From Phycisphaeraceae bacterium (GTDB taxonomy: Bacteria > Planctomycetota > Phycisphaerae > Phycisphaerales > UBA1924), in assembly GCA_019636625.1 (NCBI GenBank), contig JAHBXE010000008.1, forward strand, positions 96,492 to 160,491: 64,000 nt of DNA, read 5' to 3'. This document shows, piece after piece, positions 1 to 8,273 of this stretch. The notes under the pieces are model-generated. The model was not told where the DNA came from. It ran no database searches and saw only the letters and a program-made list of their open reading frames with translations. The position numbers were made by a program, and so were the translations under genes. Within the stretch, counting starts at the first letter, position 1. Every line of letters begins with the position of its first letter.

Positions 1-165
1 CACTTCGTCGGCGGATGCGCCGGCCGCCTGCGCCGGCATGGGCGTGCCGGCGATGACCGGGGCGACGGGCGTTCCCGCGGGCATCGGGGCCGCGGCAGGT
101 TTTTGATCGCACGCGGCCAAAGGAAGCATGGCGGCCCATACGATCGTCGCGATGGGGTGTTTCAT
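1..165 (-). CDS. Putative lipoprotein, 3' part cut off by window edge
   Basis: Fifty-five N-terminal residues are visible and the reading frame runs off the window start. The protein begins MKHPIATIVW and has a short hydrophobic stretch ending in LPLAAC, a good lipobox with Cys at residue 19, so the mature protein should be lipid-anchored. What follows is low-complexity Pro/Ala/Gly-rich sequence, probably a linker. No functional domain is present in the visible part. It is divergent from the small gene at 201. Confidence 0.6.
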   Translation of the reverse strand, partial: MKHPIATIVWAAMLPLAACDQKPAAAPMPAGTPVAPVIAGTPMPAQAAGASADEV

Positions 166-200
166 GGCCGTATGGTACGGGACTGATCGGGAGACAATCG

Positions 201-476
201 ATGAGCGAGCCCCCCACTTCCTCCACGCCCGAACCGTCCGGGGCGATACCGCCGGAGGTTCTGAAGCAGGCGTTCACCGCTTTCAAGAAGCGGCTGAAGC
301 TCACGAAGCTCAACGATGAGAGCAAGCTTGGCGGGCATCGACCCACCACCAGCGGCAAGAAATCGGACGTCATGGGGATCATCCCGCCGAGCCAGTTTGG
401 GGTGGAGGTGTGGGAGGCGCTGGCCGCGCAGGGGAAGATCAAGCGGATGGGTGGGGGGTTCTATTCGATGCCCTGA
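201..476 (+). CDS. Small conserved-looking hypothetical protein
   Basis: This is a 91-residue protein starting MSEPPTSS. A Pro/Ser-rich start is followed by a charged, probably helical segment (FTAFKKRLKLTKLNDESKLG) and a compact C-terminal part ending GGGFYSMP. There is no signal peptide or membrane segment, so it is probably cytoplasmic. I do not recognise the family. Composition and codon use match true genes better than the overlapping frame at 128-319. It is divergent from the lipoprotein gene and convergent with the secretin gene. Confidence 0.6.
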   Translation: MSEPPTSSTPEPSGAIPPEVLKQAFTAFKKRLKLTKLNDESKLGGHRPTTSGKKSDVMGIIPPSQFGVEVWEALAAQGKIKRMGGGFYSMP

Positions 477-579
477 GGAGTGAGAGGGAAGGCGACGCGC
501 AAAAGGCGGGGGACAAGGGGCGAGGGGCGGAAGGAAGTACTACCTGTGCTGTGAAGTCAGGGCGGCTGTGAAATGAAAG

Positions 580-603
580 CCGGCCGCGGGGTGCCGCGGC
601 CGG
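580..603 (-). terminator. Rho-independent-like terminator after the secretin gene
   Basis: A perfect 10-bp GC stem (CCGGCCGCGG pairing with CCGCGGCCGG) encloses a 4-nt loop, with A-T and G-T pairs extending it. Read on the minus strand, it is followed by CTTTCATTTC, a modest T-rich tail. It lies 34 bp beyond the secretin stop codon. Confidence 0.6.
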
Positions 604-636
604 TTGGTGGTGGCTCTTGCTTGATGATTCAGCCGA

Positions 637-3600
637 TCAGCCGCCCATGCCGGCGCGGATGGAATCGAGCAGGCCGGGGAACTGGACTTCCTCGTTCTCG
701 TTCTGGATGAGCACGGTGGGCTTGACGAGGATGAGCAGAGTCTGCTCCTCCTTGCTCTCGATGCGGTTGGTGAAGAAGCGGTTGATGATCGGAATCTTGG
801 AGAGCACGGGGACACCAGTCTCGACTTCGTACTCGGTCGTGAGTCGCTGACCGCCCATGAGGATCGTGCCCTGGTCCGGGACGGTCACAGTGGTGCGGAC
901 ACGGGTCACCGTAACCTGCGGCAACTGGATGAACGACTGGGTCTGGGCCGAGTTCACGAGCTGACCACCGGCGACGGCGGAGACGGACTGCTGCGCGAAG
1001 CCGTCGATGCGTGCGATGCCGGCGTCAACGTTCATCGTGACGTAACGGCGATCCGCGGAGACGGTGCCCTCGACCAGGAGCGTAACGCCTTCGGTGACGA
1101 CCGCGATCGTGGGATCGAAGCCGACCGAGGAGTCGCCGACGACGGGCGTCAGGTCCGACACGAAGGCCGTCTGCGTCGCGACGTAGATGTTCGACGCCTG
1201 GCCGTTGGTGAAGGTGATGCGCGGCGCGGTGAGCTGGATCGAGCGGCGATCCGCCTGAGTGGCCTGGATCAGGAAGTCGACCTGCACATCGTCCAGGAAC
1301 TGGCCGGCGATGCCCAAGGCGGGGGCGGCACCCAGGATCGCGTCCGACCAGTCGGACTGCGGCGCCAGGCCCGTGGTCAGGCCAAGGGAGTTCTGGCCGA
1401 CACCGATGGGCGACCAGTTGTTGGGATTGACCACGCCCTGGTTGATCTGCGTGCCGTCCGGTGACCCGACCACAGGACCGTTTGGTGCCTGCTGCCCGGT
1501 GACCAGCCGCTTCAGACCGCCGCCGTTGCGGAAGTCGAAGAAGTCCGACGGCAAGATGGTCCGGTCGTTGGCCCGAGCCGTCCGAACCTGGTTGCTCTTG
1601 TTGTGGAAGTACAAGTCGAGATCAAACCCGATCTGCTCGAACCAATCCTGGTTCACCAGGAGGAACCGCGTTTCGACGTTGATCTGCATCGCCCGGATTT
1701 CGCGCAGTTTCGCGAGGAGGCCGGCAATCGCGCGGTGGTTCTTGGGCGTGTTCGTGATGATCAGGTTGCCCTGGTTGTTCATCCGCGTGATGCGGCCGGT
1801 GTCGCCGCCGTTGTCCTGCCAGCCGTCCGGGTCGATGTTGTCCCGGATGATCGTGATGAGCTGGTCCAGATTCTCTTCGCGGATGCGGTTGCGCTCTTCA
1901 GGGTTCTGCTGCTGCTGGTCGTTGCGGAAGGGGCTTTGGCCGCCGCCGCCACCGCCGCCCTGGCTGGCCTGCAGAGCCTGCTGCAGGTCGATCTGTGGCA
2001 CATCCCGATAGTCCGGAACGTCCACGAGCAGGTCCTTCACATCGTAGATGACCAGCTCGGTCCGCTTACGGATCTTCTCATCGCTCGCGATGGTTACGAC
2101 CCCGTCGATCACGGCCCAATCAGCCTTGGTCGACTTGTCCGTCCCGCTGACCTTTTCCACGATGCGGTCCAAGAGGACCTTGGCCGTGACATTGACCAAG
2201 TTCAGCGACACGGTCGTGTCCGGCTGGATGCTCGCCATTTCCAGCGAGGTCCAGTCCGTGTCCATGTTCATGCCCGTGACGGTCTTGACGTACTCGACCA
2301 CATCCCGCAGGGCGTTGTCGTTGAACGTCACGCTCGGGATGCGCTTGGTCGCCAGCGACGCCAGCACGGCGCGGTTCTCGGGGGTCTCGGCGAACTGCAC
2401 CGGCTCGCCGCGGCGGGCGCTGATCGCCGGCCAGTCGAGCGGGTAGTTGACCACGTTCACGGGCGGGATCGACGCCTCGCTGCTGTCCACGCTCAAGGCG
2501 CCGAACGCCTCGTGCTTGCGCTGGTACGCCTTGTGCGCACGCTCGAATGTGAGGATGTCGATGTACGTGTCACGCAGCAGCAGGCCCGTCGGGTTGATCG
2601 GATCGATCACCAGCAGCTGCTCAACCGCCTGGAGCGCTTCGGCGTATCGCTTCTCCGACTGGTTGGCGCGGGCGCGATCGATCAGTTCCACGATCTTGCG
2701 CTCGCGCGCCTGCCGGGCTTCGCGCTCGTACTGGTCGGAGAGGCGGGCGGCCTCTTCCGCCTTGCGCCGCATTTCCTGCTCCATCGCCGCTTGCTGCGCC
2801 TTCTCCACGTCCGCGAGCGCGTTCGAAGCGGTCTTGTTGTAGTTCTCGAGTTCGGTTTCGGCGAAGAGGTCGCGGTTCGAGTTAATCGTCAGACGGGCCC
2901 GGGCGATCAGGTCCCGTGCCCGGTTGAACTCACCGCTCTCACGGGCTCGGCGGGCCTGCTCCAGATCGTTGTTGAACGTCGCCACGGACTCGTTGTACCG
3001 CTGCTGGCGCTCGATCTGGCCGGGCTGGGTTCCCGCGGGCGTTGCGCCACGCCGCGCCTGGGCCTCGTCGATCCGGGCCGATACGTGCGCCAACTGGGCC
3101 TCGGTCAGGTACGCGCGGTACTCATTGCGAATCGCCGTATACCGGCTCACCGCATCCTGGAACCGTCCGTTGTTGAACGCGTTGTCAGCCTGCGTGATGG
3201 CATTGGCGGCCTCCGTCCGGCGGGCCTGGGCGATCAGGTCCTGCTGCGGCGGCTGGGTTTCCGGCTGGGCCGCGGGCTTGGCGGGGGGCAGTTCCAGCGG
3301 CTGGTCCTCGCGCCGTTCGACGCGACCGGGCTGCATCTGGCCCGCGCTGGCCACGGGGCTGAACAGTCCCGAGTCACCCATCTGCACGAGCTTCATCTGG
3401 TGCGCTTCGAGCTCCGCCTGCTGCGAAGCCGAGAGCTTCACACCGGAGCGAGACACCATCTGGAATCCAGCCTTGGCTTCTTCGTACCGGCCGGCGGCGA
3501 AGTCGCGCTTGGCCTGTTCGAGGGCGCTGGGCACCGCGGCCGCGAGCTCCGACTTCTTCGCCGAGATCTGCTTGGACAGCGCACCGGCCGCCACGGACTG

Positions 3601-4008
3601 TTCCTTCGACGCGGTGGGACTTGATGTCACCGCTTGCACGTGCTGCTCGGCCAAGCGCACATCACCCTCGTCGAGTGCGACACGCGCCTTCTCGAGGCTC
3701 ACATCAATCGGGTTGGCGGTCCGCATCGCCTGGCTCGCGTCCGCGAGGACACGGAGCGCCTCGCGGTGGAGGTCGGCGGAAGGTGTCTGGTTCTGCAAGG
3801 CCTTGAGAAGCAGCGCTCGAGCGGCGACGGGGCGGTTCTGGCTCAGCAGTTGACGCGCGGTCTCGATTGACTGCTCAATCGTTCCCGTGGCTGGCTGAAC
3901 GGGATCGTTCGACACCGGCTGCCCCGCGGCCAAGGCAAGCGAGAGCGGGAACGAAGCGGCAATCGCGGTGAGGGTGAGGACACGGAACGTGCTGCGGGGC
4001 ATTGACAT
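637..4008 (-). CDS. TPR-containing secretin (GspD/PilQ-like outer-membrane channel)
   Basis: This 1123-residue protein is expected to form the outer-membrane ring of a type II secretion or type IV pilus-like system. It opens with a signal peptide (about residues 1-28). Roughly 500 residues of Ala/Arg/Glu-rich helical TPR-like sequence follow. Near residues 555-640 there is a secretin N0/STN-like domain, then a Gly-rich linker (about 685) and an N1-like domain containing GNLIITNTP. The C-terminal secretin domain includes VPDQGTILMGGQ near residue 1040 and ends its core with PIINRFFTNR and LLILVKPTVL. The long TPR front is unusual, since GspD and PilQ are usually 650-750 residues. Its partner ATPase, platform and pseudopilin genes lie at 14.3 and 46.6-58.1 kb. 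The long plus-strand frame at 1603-3624 is an antisense shadow. Confidence 0.9.
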   Translation of the reverse strand: MSMPRSTFRVLTLTAIAASFPLSLALAAGQPVSNDPVQPATGTIEQSIETARQLLSQNRPVAARALLLKALQNQTPSADLHREALRVLADASQAMRTANPIDVSLEKARVALDEGDVRLAEQHVQAVTSSPTASKEQSVAAGALSKQISAKKSELAAAVPSALEQAKRDFAAGRYEEAKAGFQMVSRSGVKLSASQQAELEAHQMKLVQMGDSGLFSPVASAGQMQPGRVERREDQPLELPPAKPAAQPETQPPQQDLIAQARRTEAANAITQADNAFNNGRFQDAVSRYTAIRNEYRAYLTEAQLAHVSARIDEAQARRGATPAGTQPGQIERQQRYNESVATFNNDLEQARRARESGEFNRARDLIARARLTINSNRDLFAETELENYNKTASNALADVEKAQQAAMEQEMRRKAEEAARLSDQYEREARQARERKIVELIDRARANQSEKRYAEALQAVEQLLVIDPINPTGLLLRDTYIDILTFERAHKAYQRKHEAFGALSVDSSEASIPPVNVVNYPLDWPAISARRGEPVQFAETPENRAVLASLATKRIPSVTFNDNALRDVVEYVKTVTGMNMDTDWTSLEMASIQPDTTVSLNLVNVTAKVLLDRIVEKVSGTDKSTKADWAVIDGVVTIASDEKIRKRTELVIYDVKDLLVDVPDYRDVPQIDLQQALQASQGGGGGGGQSPFRNDQQQQNPEERNRIREENLDQLITIIRDNIDPDGWQDNGGDTGRITRMNNQGNLIITNTPKNHRAIAGLLAKLREIRAMQINVETRFLLVNQDWFEQIGFDLDLYFHNKSNQVRTARANDRTILPSDFFDFRNGGGLKRLVTGQQAPNGPVVGSPDGTQINQGVVNPNNWSPIGVGQNSLGLTTGLAPQSDWSDAILGAAPALGIAGQFLDDVQVDFLIQATQADRRSIQLTAPRITFTNGQASNIYVATQTAFVSDLTPVVGDSSVGFDPTIAVVTEGVTLLVEGTVSADRRYVTMNVDAGIARIDGFAQQSVSAVAGGQLVNSAQTQSFIQLPQVTVTRVRTTVTVPDQGTILMGGQRLTTEYEVETGVPVLSKIPIINRFFTNRIESKEEQTLLILVKPTVLIQNENEEVQFPGLLDSIRAGMGG

Positions 4009-4407
4009 TCTCCAAGGACGGACAGACCCATGGGGTAACTGTGAACCGCTCTCCGATACGAACCGAGGGGCAGCGCACCACCGCGCTCGAACCTCTCGGC
4101 ATTGCGACCAGCCTCCCCGGCGGGTCGCGTCTTGTGGGGCGGAAGATAGTCGGGTTCGCCGTCAAACGCAACCGACAATCTTGCCGCGGGGGTTCCTGAA
4201 TCAGGGTTTAAGTCGGGCCGGGGTGGGGAGGGAGGGGGGGCGGGGATGGGCGGCTCGAACCTTTGGGCCGGACGAAATGGCGGGCTGGCGGTTGGTAGGA
4301 TGGCGACAGGGCGGACAAAAGGGGGGAAGGATCGGTCCGGCTGTACTGGCGTCAAAACCGGCTTCCAGGTGCGTCTTGACGCGGCCCTTCCGTGGGTTCC
4401 GGGCCCG
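4009..4407. other. Intergenic stretch without a recognisable gene
   Basis: These 399 bp separate the secretin start from the stop of the upstream minus-strand gene. Overlapping short frames have no coherent composition. A purine-rich G tract (GGGGAGGGAGGGGGGG) lies near 4225-4240. The secretin promoter should lie here, but I see no convincing -35/-10 pair. Confidence 0.5.
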
Positions 4408-5400
4408 CTATTCGAGCCATTCACACCAGATGATCCGCTCGGGTTCAGGATTCTCCTGAGATTTTCTGCCCCGCTCCCCGAGCACCCTCTGGAAGTCCTC
4501 CGGGACCAGCCGGTCCGCGTGGATGACGGAGGCTTCATCCCATTCATCCGCCCCCCGGGGCAACAGCTTGGCGCAGGCGTCGACCGCCATGTCCTCCGCC
4601 TCACGAAGGCTTCCGGCTGTCAGGAGAATGTCAGCATACCGGCACTTTTCGTCTTCATCCATGGCCAGACGAACCAGGCACCGCCACGGTGTCACGCCGA
4701 GCGGCTGGCCGTTTTCATCCAGGTTGGCATCAGGATCAACATTCAGCACCAGACGCCACTCATCCCGGAGCATCTCCAGGATCTCGTCGTGGTTGAGGAG
4801 ATCCGGGCGGTTGTCCTGAATCATCAGGACGCCACGGTGCTCATGGGAGGCGGAGTCTGCGCCCGCGGGGTCGTCCATCTGCTCCAGGTCGAAGGCGTGC
4901 AGAACCCTCTCCACCTTCTCCTTCATCTCCGGCTGGCACCGGAACGTGACGATCTTGTGCTCATCGACGAACATGTAGAGGAAGGGTTCATCCGTCATCA
5001 GCCCGAACCCGCAGAGGCCGTCTTCGAAGAAGTAGGCCCGGAACCGGCGGAGGAAGTCCGTGTACCGATCGAGCCCGTACAGGTCGTGGGAGATGTACGG
5101 GTCGACTTCCCGGTAGGCGTCGTGCCCCAGCACATCGAGAATGGGGTAAATCCGACCCGGGAACAGCGACATCAGGCTCCGGCACAGGGCTTCCAGCCGG
5201 TCCGACGAAATGACGATGTCGAACACGTACCGGTCCGGCCATTCCTCCACATCGCCCGCGTTGTCCCCGTCGGCCGGCTCGAACTCCATCGTGTACCCGG
5301 CCTTGGGCTTCATCGCCTCGACCGGATACACCCCGAGCGGGAACGAAAAGCCATCCACCGTCACACGCTCGATGGTCGGATCAACACTGGATCGGGGCAT
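4408..5400 (-). CDS. Hypothetical protein, 330 residues
   Basis: The protein begins MPRSSVDPTIERVTVDGFSF and is acidic, rich in Asp, Glu and aromatic residues. It has no signal peptide or membrane segment, so it is probably cytoplasmic. Segments such as GLMTDEPFLYMFVDEHKIVT look like a mixed alpha/beta fold. I do not recognise a family. The frame is clean over its length with normal codon use. It is divergent from coaX across about 50 bp. Confidence 0.7.
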   Translation of the reverse strand: MPRSSVDPTIERVTVDGFSFPLGVYPVEAMKPKAGYTMEFEPADGDNAGDVEEWPDRYVFDIVISSDRLEALCRSLMSLFPGRIYPILDVLGHDAYREVDPYISHDLYGLDRYTDFLRRFRAYFFEDGLCGFGLMTDEPFLYMFVDEHKIVTFRCQPEMKEKVERVLHAFDLEQMDDPAGADSASHEHRGVLMIQDNRPDLLNHDEILEMLRDEWRLVLNVDPDANLDENGQPLGVTPWRCLVRLAMDEDEKCRYADILLTAGSLREAEDMAVDACAKLLPRGADEWDEASVIHADRLVPEDFQRVLGERGRKSQENPEPERIIWCEWLE

Positions 5401-5450
5401 ATCCGTCAGGGTAGTTCACGATTCCCGCCCGTGACGCCGTATCGTTCCCC

Positions 5451-6251
5451 ATGCACAGCGACCGCCCAGAACTCGTCACGGTCAGCGTCGGGAACACTCG
5501 GACTGCCGTCGGCGTTTTTCGCGGGCCGGAGCTGTATCACAGCGCCGCCGTGCTCAACTCCGACCTGGATGCCGCGACCGAGGCGATCACCTCTGCCCCT
5601 GTCTCCAATCCCAATGCGCCTGTTGTGGTCGCTTCCGTCAACGACCCGATCGCCGGCCCGCTTCTGGACAGGGCGGCGGAGGCCGTTTCTCGGCGTGGCG
5701 GGGACATCTACCGGTTCGGGAAGGATCTGGCCATCCCGATTCAGAACTCCCTGGTCGACGATACGACCGTCGGGCAGGACCGACTCCTCAACGCCCTGGG
5801 CGCCTTTTCGCGTGCGAAGCAGGCGTGCATCGTGATCGATGCAGGGACCGCCATCACCGTGGACTTCGTCGACGGCCAGGGCGTGTTCCAGGGTGGGGCG
5901 ATCGCTCCCGGGCTGCACCTCATGCTGCGTTCACTGCACGAGCACACGGCCGCGCTTCCGTCGATCACCTTTGAACGCCCCAACGACGCGGACGTGTTCG
6001 GAAAGGACACGGCCGGGGCCATGCGGCTCGGCGTGCGGGCGGCCGCCGTTGGGCTGGTGCGTTTCCTTGCCGAGCGGTACGCCGAGTTCTACGGCGCATA
6101 CCCGCAGATCATCGCCACCGGGGGCGATGCACGGGTGCTGTTCGAGGGAGATGACTTGGTGGAGCAGATCGTTCCCAACTTGACCTTGTTCGGTATCGAG
6201 GCGGCCTGCCGCATCCAGCTCGGGTTGGACGACTCGGACGAGGACCTCTAG
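5451..6251 (+). CDS. coaX: Type III pantothenate kinase
   Basis: CoaX phosphorylates pantothenate in the first step of coenzyme A synthesis, in the cytoplasm. The 266-residue length is normal. Family motifs are present in order: VGNTRT near the N-terminus (phosphate loop), GQDRLLNALGA, IDAGTAITVDFV, and GGAIAPGLHLMLRSLHEHTA. One oddity is that the Asp usually found in the first motif (DxGNT) is Ser here (VSVGNT). The stop codon is directly followed by the GTG start of the MnmE-like gene, so the two are probably co-transcribed. Confidence 0.9.
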   Translation: MHSDRPELVTVSVGNTRTAVGVFRGPELYHSAAVLNSDLDAATEAITSAPVSNPNAPVVVASVNDPIAGPLLDRAAEAVSRRGGDIYRFGKDLAIPIQNSLVDDTTVGQDRLLNALGAFSRAKQACIVIDAGTAITVDFVDGQGVFQGGAIAPGLHLMLRSLHEHTAALPSITFERPNDADVFGKDTAGAMRLGVRAAAVGLVRFLAERYAEFYGAYPQIIATGGDARVLFEGDDLVEQIVPNLTLFGIEAACRIQLGLDDSDEDL

Positions 6252-7256
6252 GTGAGCTCGCGTGGTTCGGCCTCTGAACGAGACCAGAGCGGAAGCTACG
6301 CGTCAGATACGAGCGTTTCCTGGTCCATCGTTACGCCACCGGGAGCCGCGGGCGCGATCGCCATCATCGAACTTCGCTCGCCTGAGGCGGGGGCGCTCGA
6401 GATCGCTTTGCACGAACTTGGGCTGGCGCCCCTGCCGGTGGGCACGGTGAAACTGAGACCTCTGCTGGGAATCGACACCGGTCTGGTCGCCCGCTGGACC
6501 CAGCACGTGTGCCACCTGATGCCGCATGGGGGACTCGGCGTGCTCCGCACCTTATCCCAGGCCCTGGTCGACCGCGGGATCCCACTCGCAGATGCCGCGG
6601 AGTTCCCCGAAGCGTCATCGCCGATGGAGGCCCGTATGCTCCGCGCTCTGGCCCGGGCCGCCAGCCCCCTGGCGATCGACCTCCTGCTCGATCAACCCCG
6701 CCGCTGGGCAACGGGCGCCGGTGACGACCCGGGCCTCAACCGCATCCTCAGCCGACTCATGGACCCCCCACTCATCGTGGCGCTCGGCCCGCCCAACATC
6801 GGCAAGTCCACGCTGATCAACACGCTCAGCGGGCGCATCGTCTCGATCGTCGCCGACGAGCCCGGTACGACGCGAGACCACATCGGTGTGTGGTTGAACC
6901 TCGGCGGCCTGGTGGTGCGATACCTGGACACGCCGGGCCTTCGGGAAGCGTCTGACCCGATTGAGCGCCGGGCGCGGGATATCGCGCTCGCCGCGGCGAG
7001 GAGGGCCGACCTCCTCCTCCTGATGGGTGACGCCGGTTCGCCGCCGCCCGATCCGATCCCCGGGTGCCCCGTGCTCCGACTGGCGCTGCGATCGGACCTC
7101 GGCACCCCCTCCTGGTCGCACGACTTGGCCGTCAGCGCCGCCCGTGGGCACAATATGGCCGGGCTGGCGGATCTCATCCGCGAGACACTGGTGCCCGCTG
7201 GTGCCATCGCCGACCCCCGGCCTTGGCGTTTCTGGGCAGAGCCGGCAACGGTGTAG
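6252..7256 (+). CDS. Degenerate MnmE/TrmE-like GTPase
   Basis: The start is a GTG immediately after the coaX stop. The 334-residue protein has an N-terminal part resembling MnmE (IVTPPGAAGAIAIIEL, and LMPHGGLGVLRTLSQALVDR matching the CHGG region). A central G domain carries a P-loop GPPNIGKST, a G2/effector segment EPGTTRDHI and G3 DTPG. It is over 100 residues shorter than MnmE (about 450) and ends RFWAEPATV, without the C-terminal C-x-G-K motif needed for tRNA wobble-uridine modification. The canonical NKxD motif is also not evident. It is probably a GTPase paralogue with another role; genuine MnmE would be encoded elsewhere. Confidence 0.8.
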   Translation: MSSRGSASERDQSGSYASDTSVSWSIVTPPGAAGAIAIIELRSPEAGALEIALHELGLAPLPVGTVKLRPLLGIDTGLVARWTQHVCHLMPHGGLGVLRTLSQALVDRGIPLADAAEFPEASSPMEARMLRALARAASPLAIDLLLDQPRRWATGAGDDPGLNRILSRLMDPPLIVALGPPNIGKSTLINTLSGRIVSIVADEPGTTRDHIGVWLNLGGLVVRYLDTPGLREASDPIERRARDIALAAARRADLLLLMGDAGSPPPDPIPGCPVLRLALRSDLGTPSWSHDLAVSAARGHNMAGLADLIRETLVPAGAIADPRPWRFWAEPATV

Positions 7257-7403
7257 GGCCCTCGGGGCCGTTCCAGCACCGCCCCTGCTGGTACGACCGG
7301 CCTCTTCGTCCTCCTATTCCGGACGCCGCGACCCCAATACCATTCCGACCCGCGGCCTTGATCGCCCCGGTTCTCCGCACTTTCCCGATCGCCGGAATTC
7401 CCC

Positions 7404-8273
7404 ATGGACGACCGTCAAACTCAGATCCGCGAAGGCGCAGGCCTTACCGAGTCCAAGCTCAATGTCGAGTTCATCGACTGGCTACGCAAGTGGAGCACGC
7501 CAATCCTCGGCTTGATCGCCGTGGTGGCGCTCGGCATTGTGCTCATGAACCGCCTCGAGCGCAGCCGCGCCGCCGCCCTCGACCGGGCCTTTGAGGAACT
7601 CGAAACCGCCGCCCGCTCCGCGACGCCCAACCCCGAGACGCTCAAGGCCGTCGCGGCGGAGAACGCAGGCATTCGCGCGGTCCCGATCTTGGCGGAAATG
7701 GAAGCGGCGGACCTGTACCTCCGCAGCACGCGCCTCGGCCTTCGCCTCGGCGCAAAGCCAAAGGATGACGGCACATTCCCGACGGAAGAACTGCTGACGC
7801 CCGAGCAACGCGACGCCAACCTCGCCGAGGCGGACCGCCTGTACCGCAAGGTCCTTGATGCGACGGCATCGGACAAGAAGAAGGCGGTTCATGCGTTGGG
7901 CGCGGCGTTTGGCGTGGCGGCCGTCGCCGAGGCCCGGGGCAATCTCGACGCGGCCAAACAGGCGTACGAACGCGCGGCATCGATTGCCGAGTCCGCGGGC
8001 CTGAAAGGGCAGGTCGCGGTCGCGAAGAGTCGCATTGAGAATCTCGGCAAGCTTGCCGAGGCACCCAAGCTCTTGGCGCAGGCTGACCTTCCCAAGCCCC
8101 CGGCCCCGCCGGCGACCCAGGCACCGGGTGCCGCGGAGCCCGGCGCGGGCGCTGTGTTCCAGCCCATCGCACTCCCCGAAACACCGGCGGAAGAACCGAA
8201 GCCGGAAGCGAGCCCGGAAGCCCCGAAGGCTGAACCTCCACAGACTCCCGCGCCGGCTTCCGAGCCCAAATGA
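7404..8273 (+). CDS. Membrane-anchored TPR-like protein
   Basis: The 289-residue protein has a short charged cytoplasmic start, one membrane segment (about residues 33-51, STPILGLIAVVALGIVLM) and a soluble part with helical TPR-like repeats (for example NLDAAKQAYERAASIAE). It ends in a Pro/Ala/Glu-rich low-complexity tail. The layout resembles YfgM-type TPR proteins, but I would not assign that role. Its stop overlaps the start of the downstream pseudouridine synthase by 4 bp (ATGA), which suggests translational coupling. Confidence 0.75.
   Translation: MDDRQTQIREGAGLTESKLNVEFIDWLRKWSTPILGLIAVVALGIVLMNRLERSRAAALDRAFEELETAARSATPNPETLKAVAAENAGIRAVPILAEMEAADLYLRSTRLGLRLGAKPKDDGTFPTEELLTPEQRDANLAEADRLYRKVLDATASDKKKAVHALGAAFGVAAVAEARGNLDAAKQAYERAASIAESAGLKGQVAVAKSRIENLGKLAEAPKLLAQADLPKPPAPPATQAPGAAEPGAGAVFQPIALPETPAEEPKPEASPEAPKAEPPQTPAPASEPK

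Noticed and set aside
1603..3624. 673-codon plus-strand frame
   Set aside because: It is antisense to the secretin gene, has repetitive Arg/Val/Leu/His/Asp composition and no domain; it comes from GC-rich third positions of the real gene.
4246..5835. 529-codon plus-strand frame
   Set aside because: It overlaps the hypothetical gene on the minus strand and the start of coaX in another frame; composition is shadow-like.
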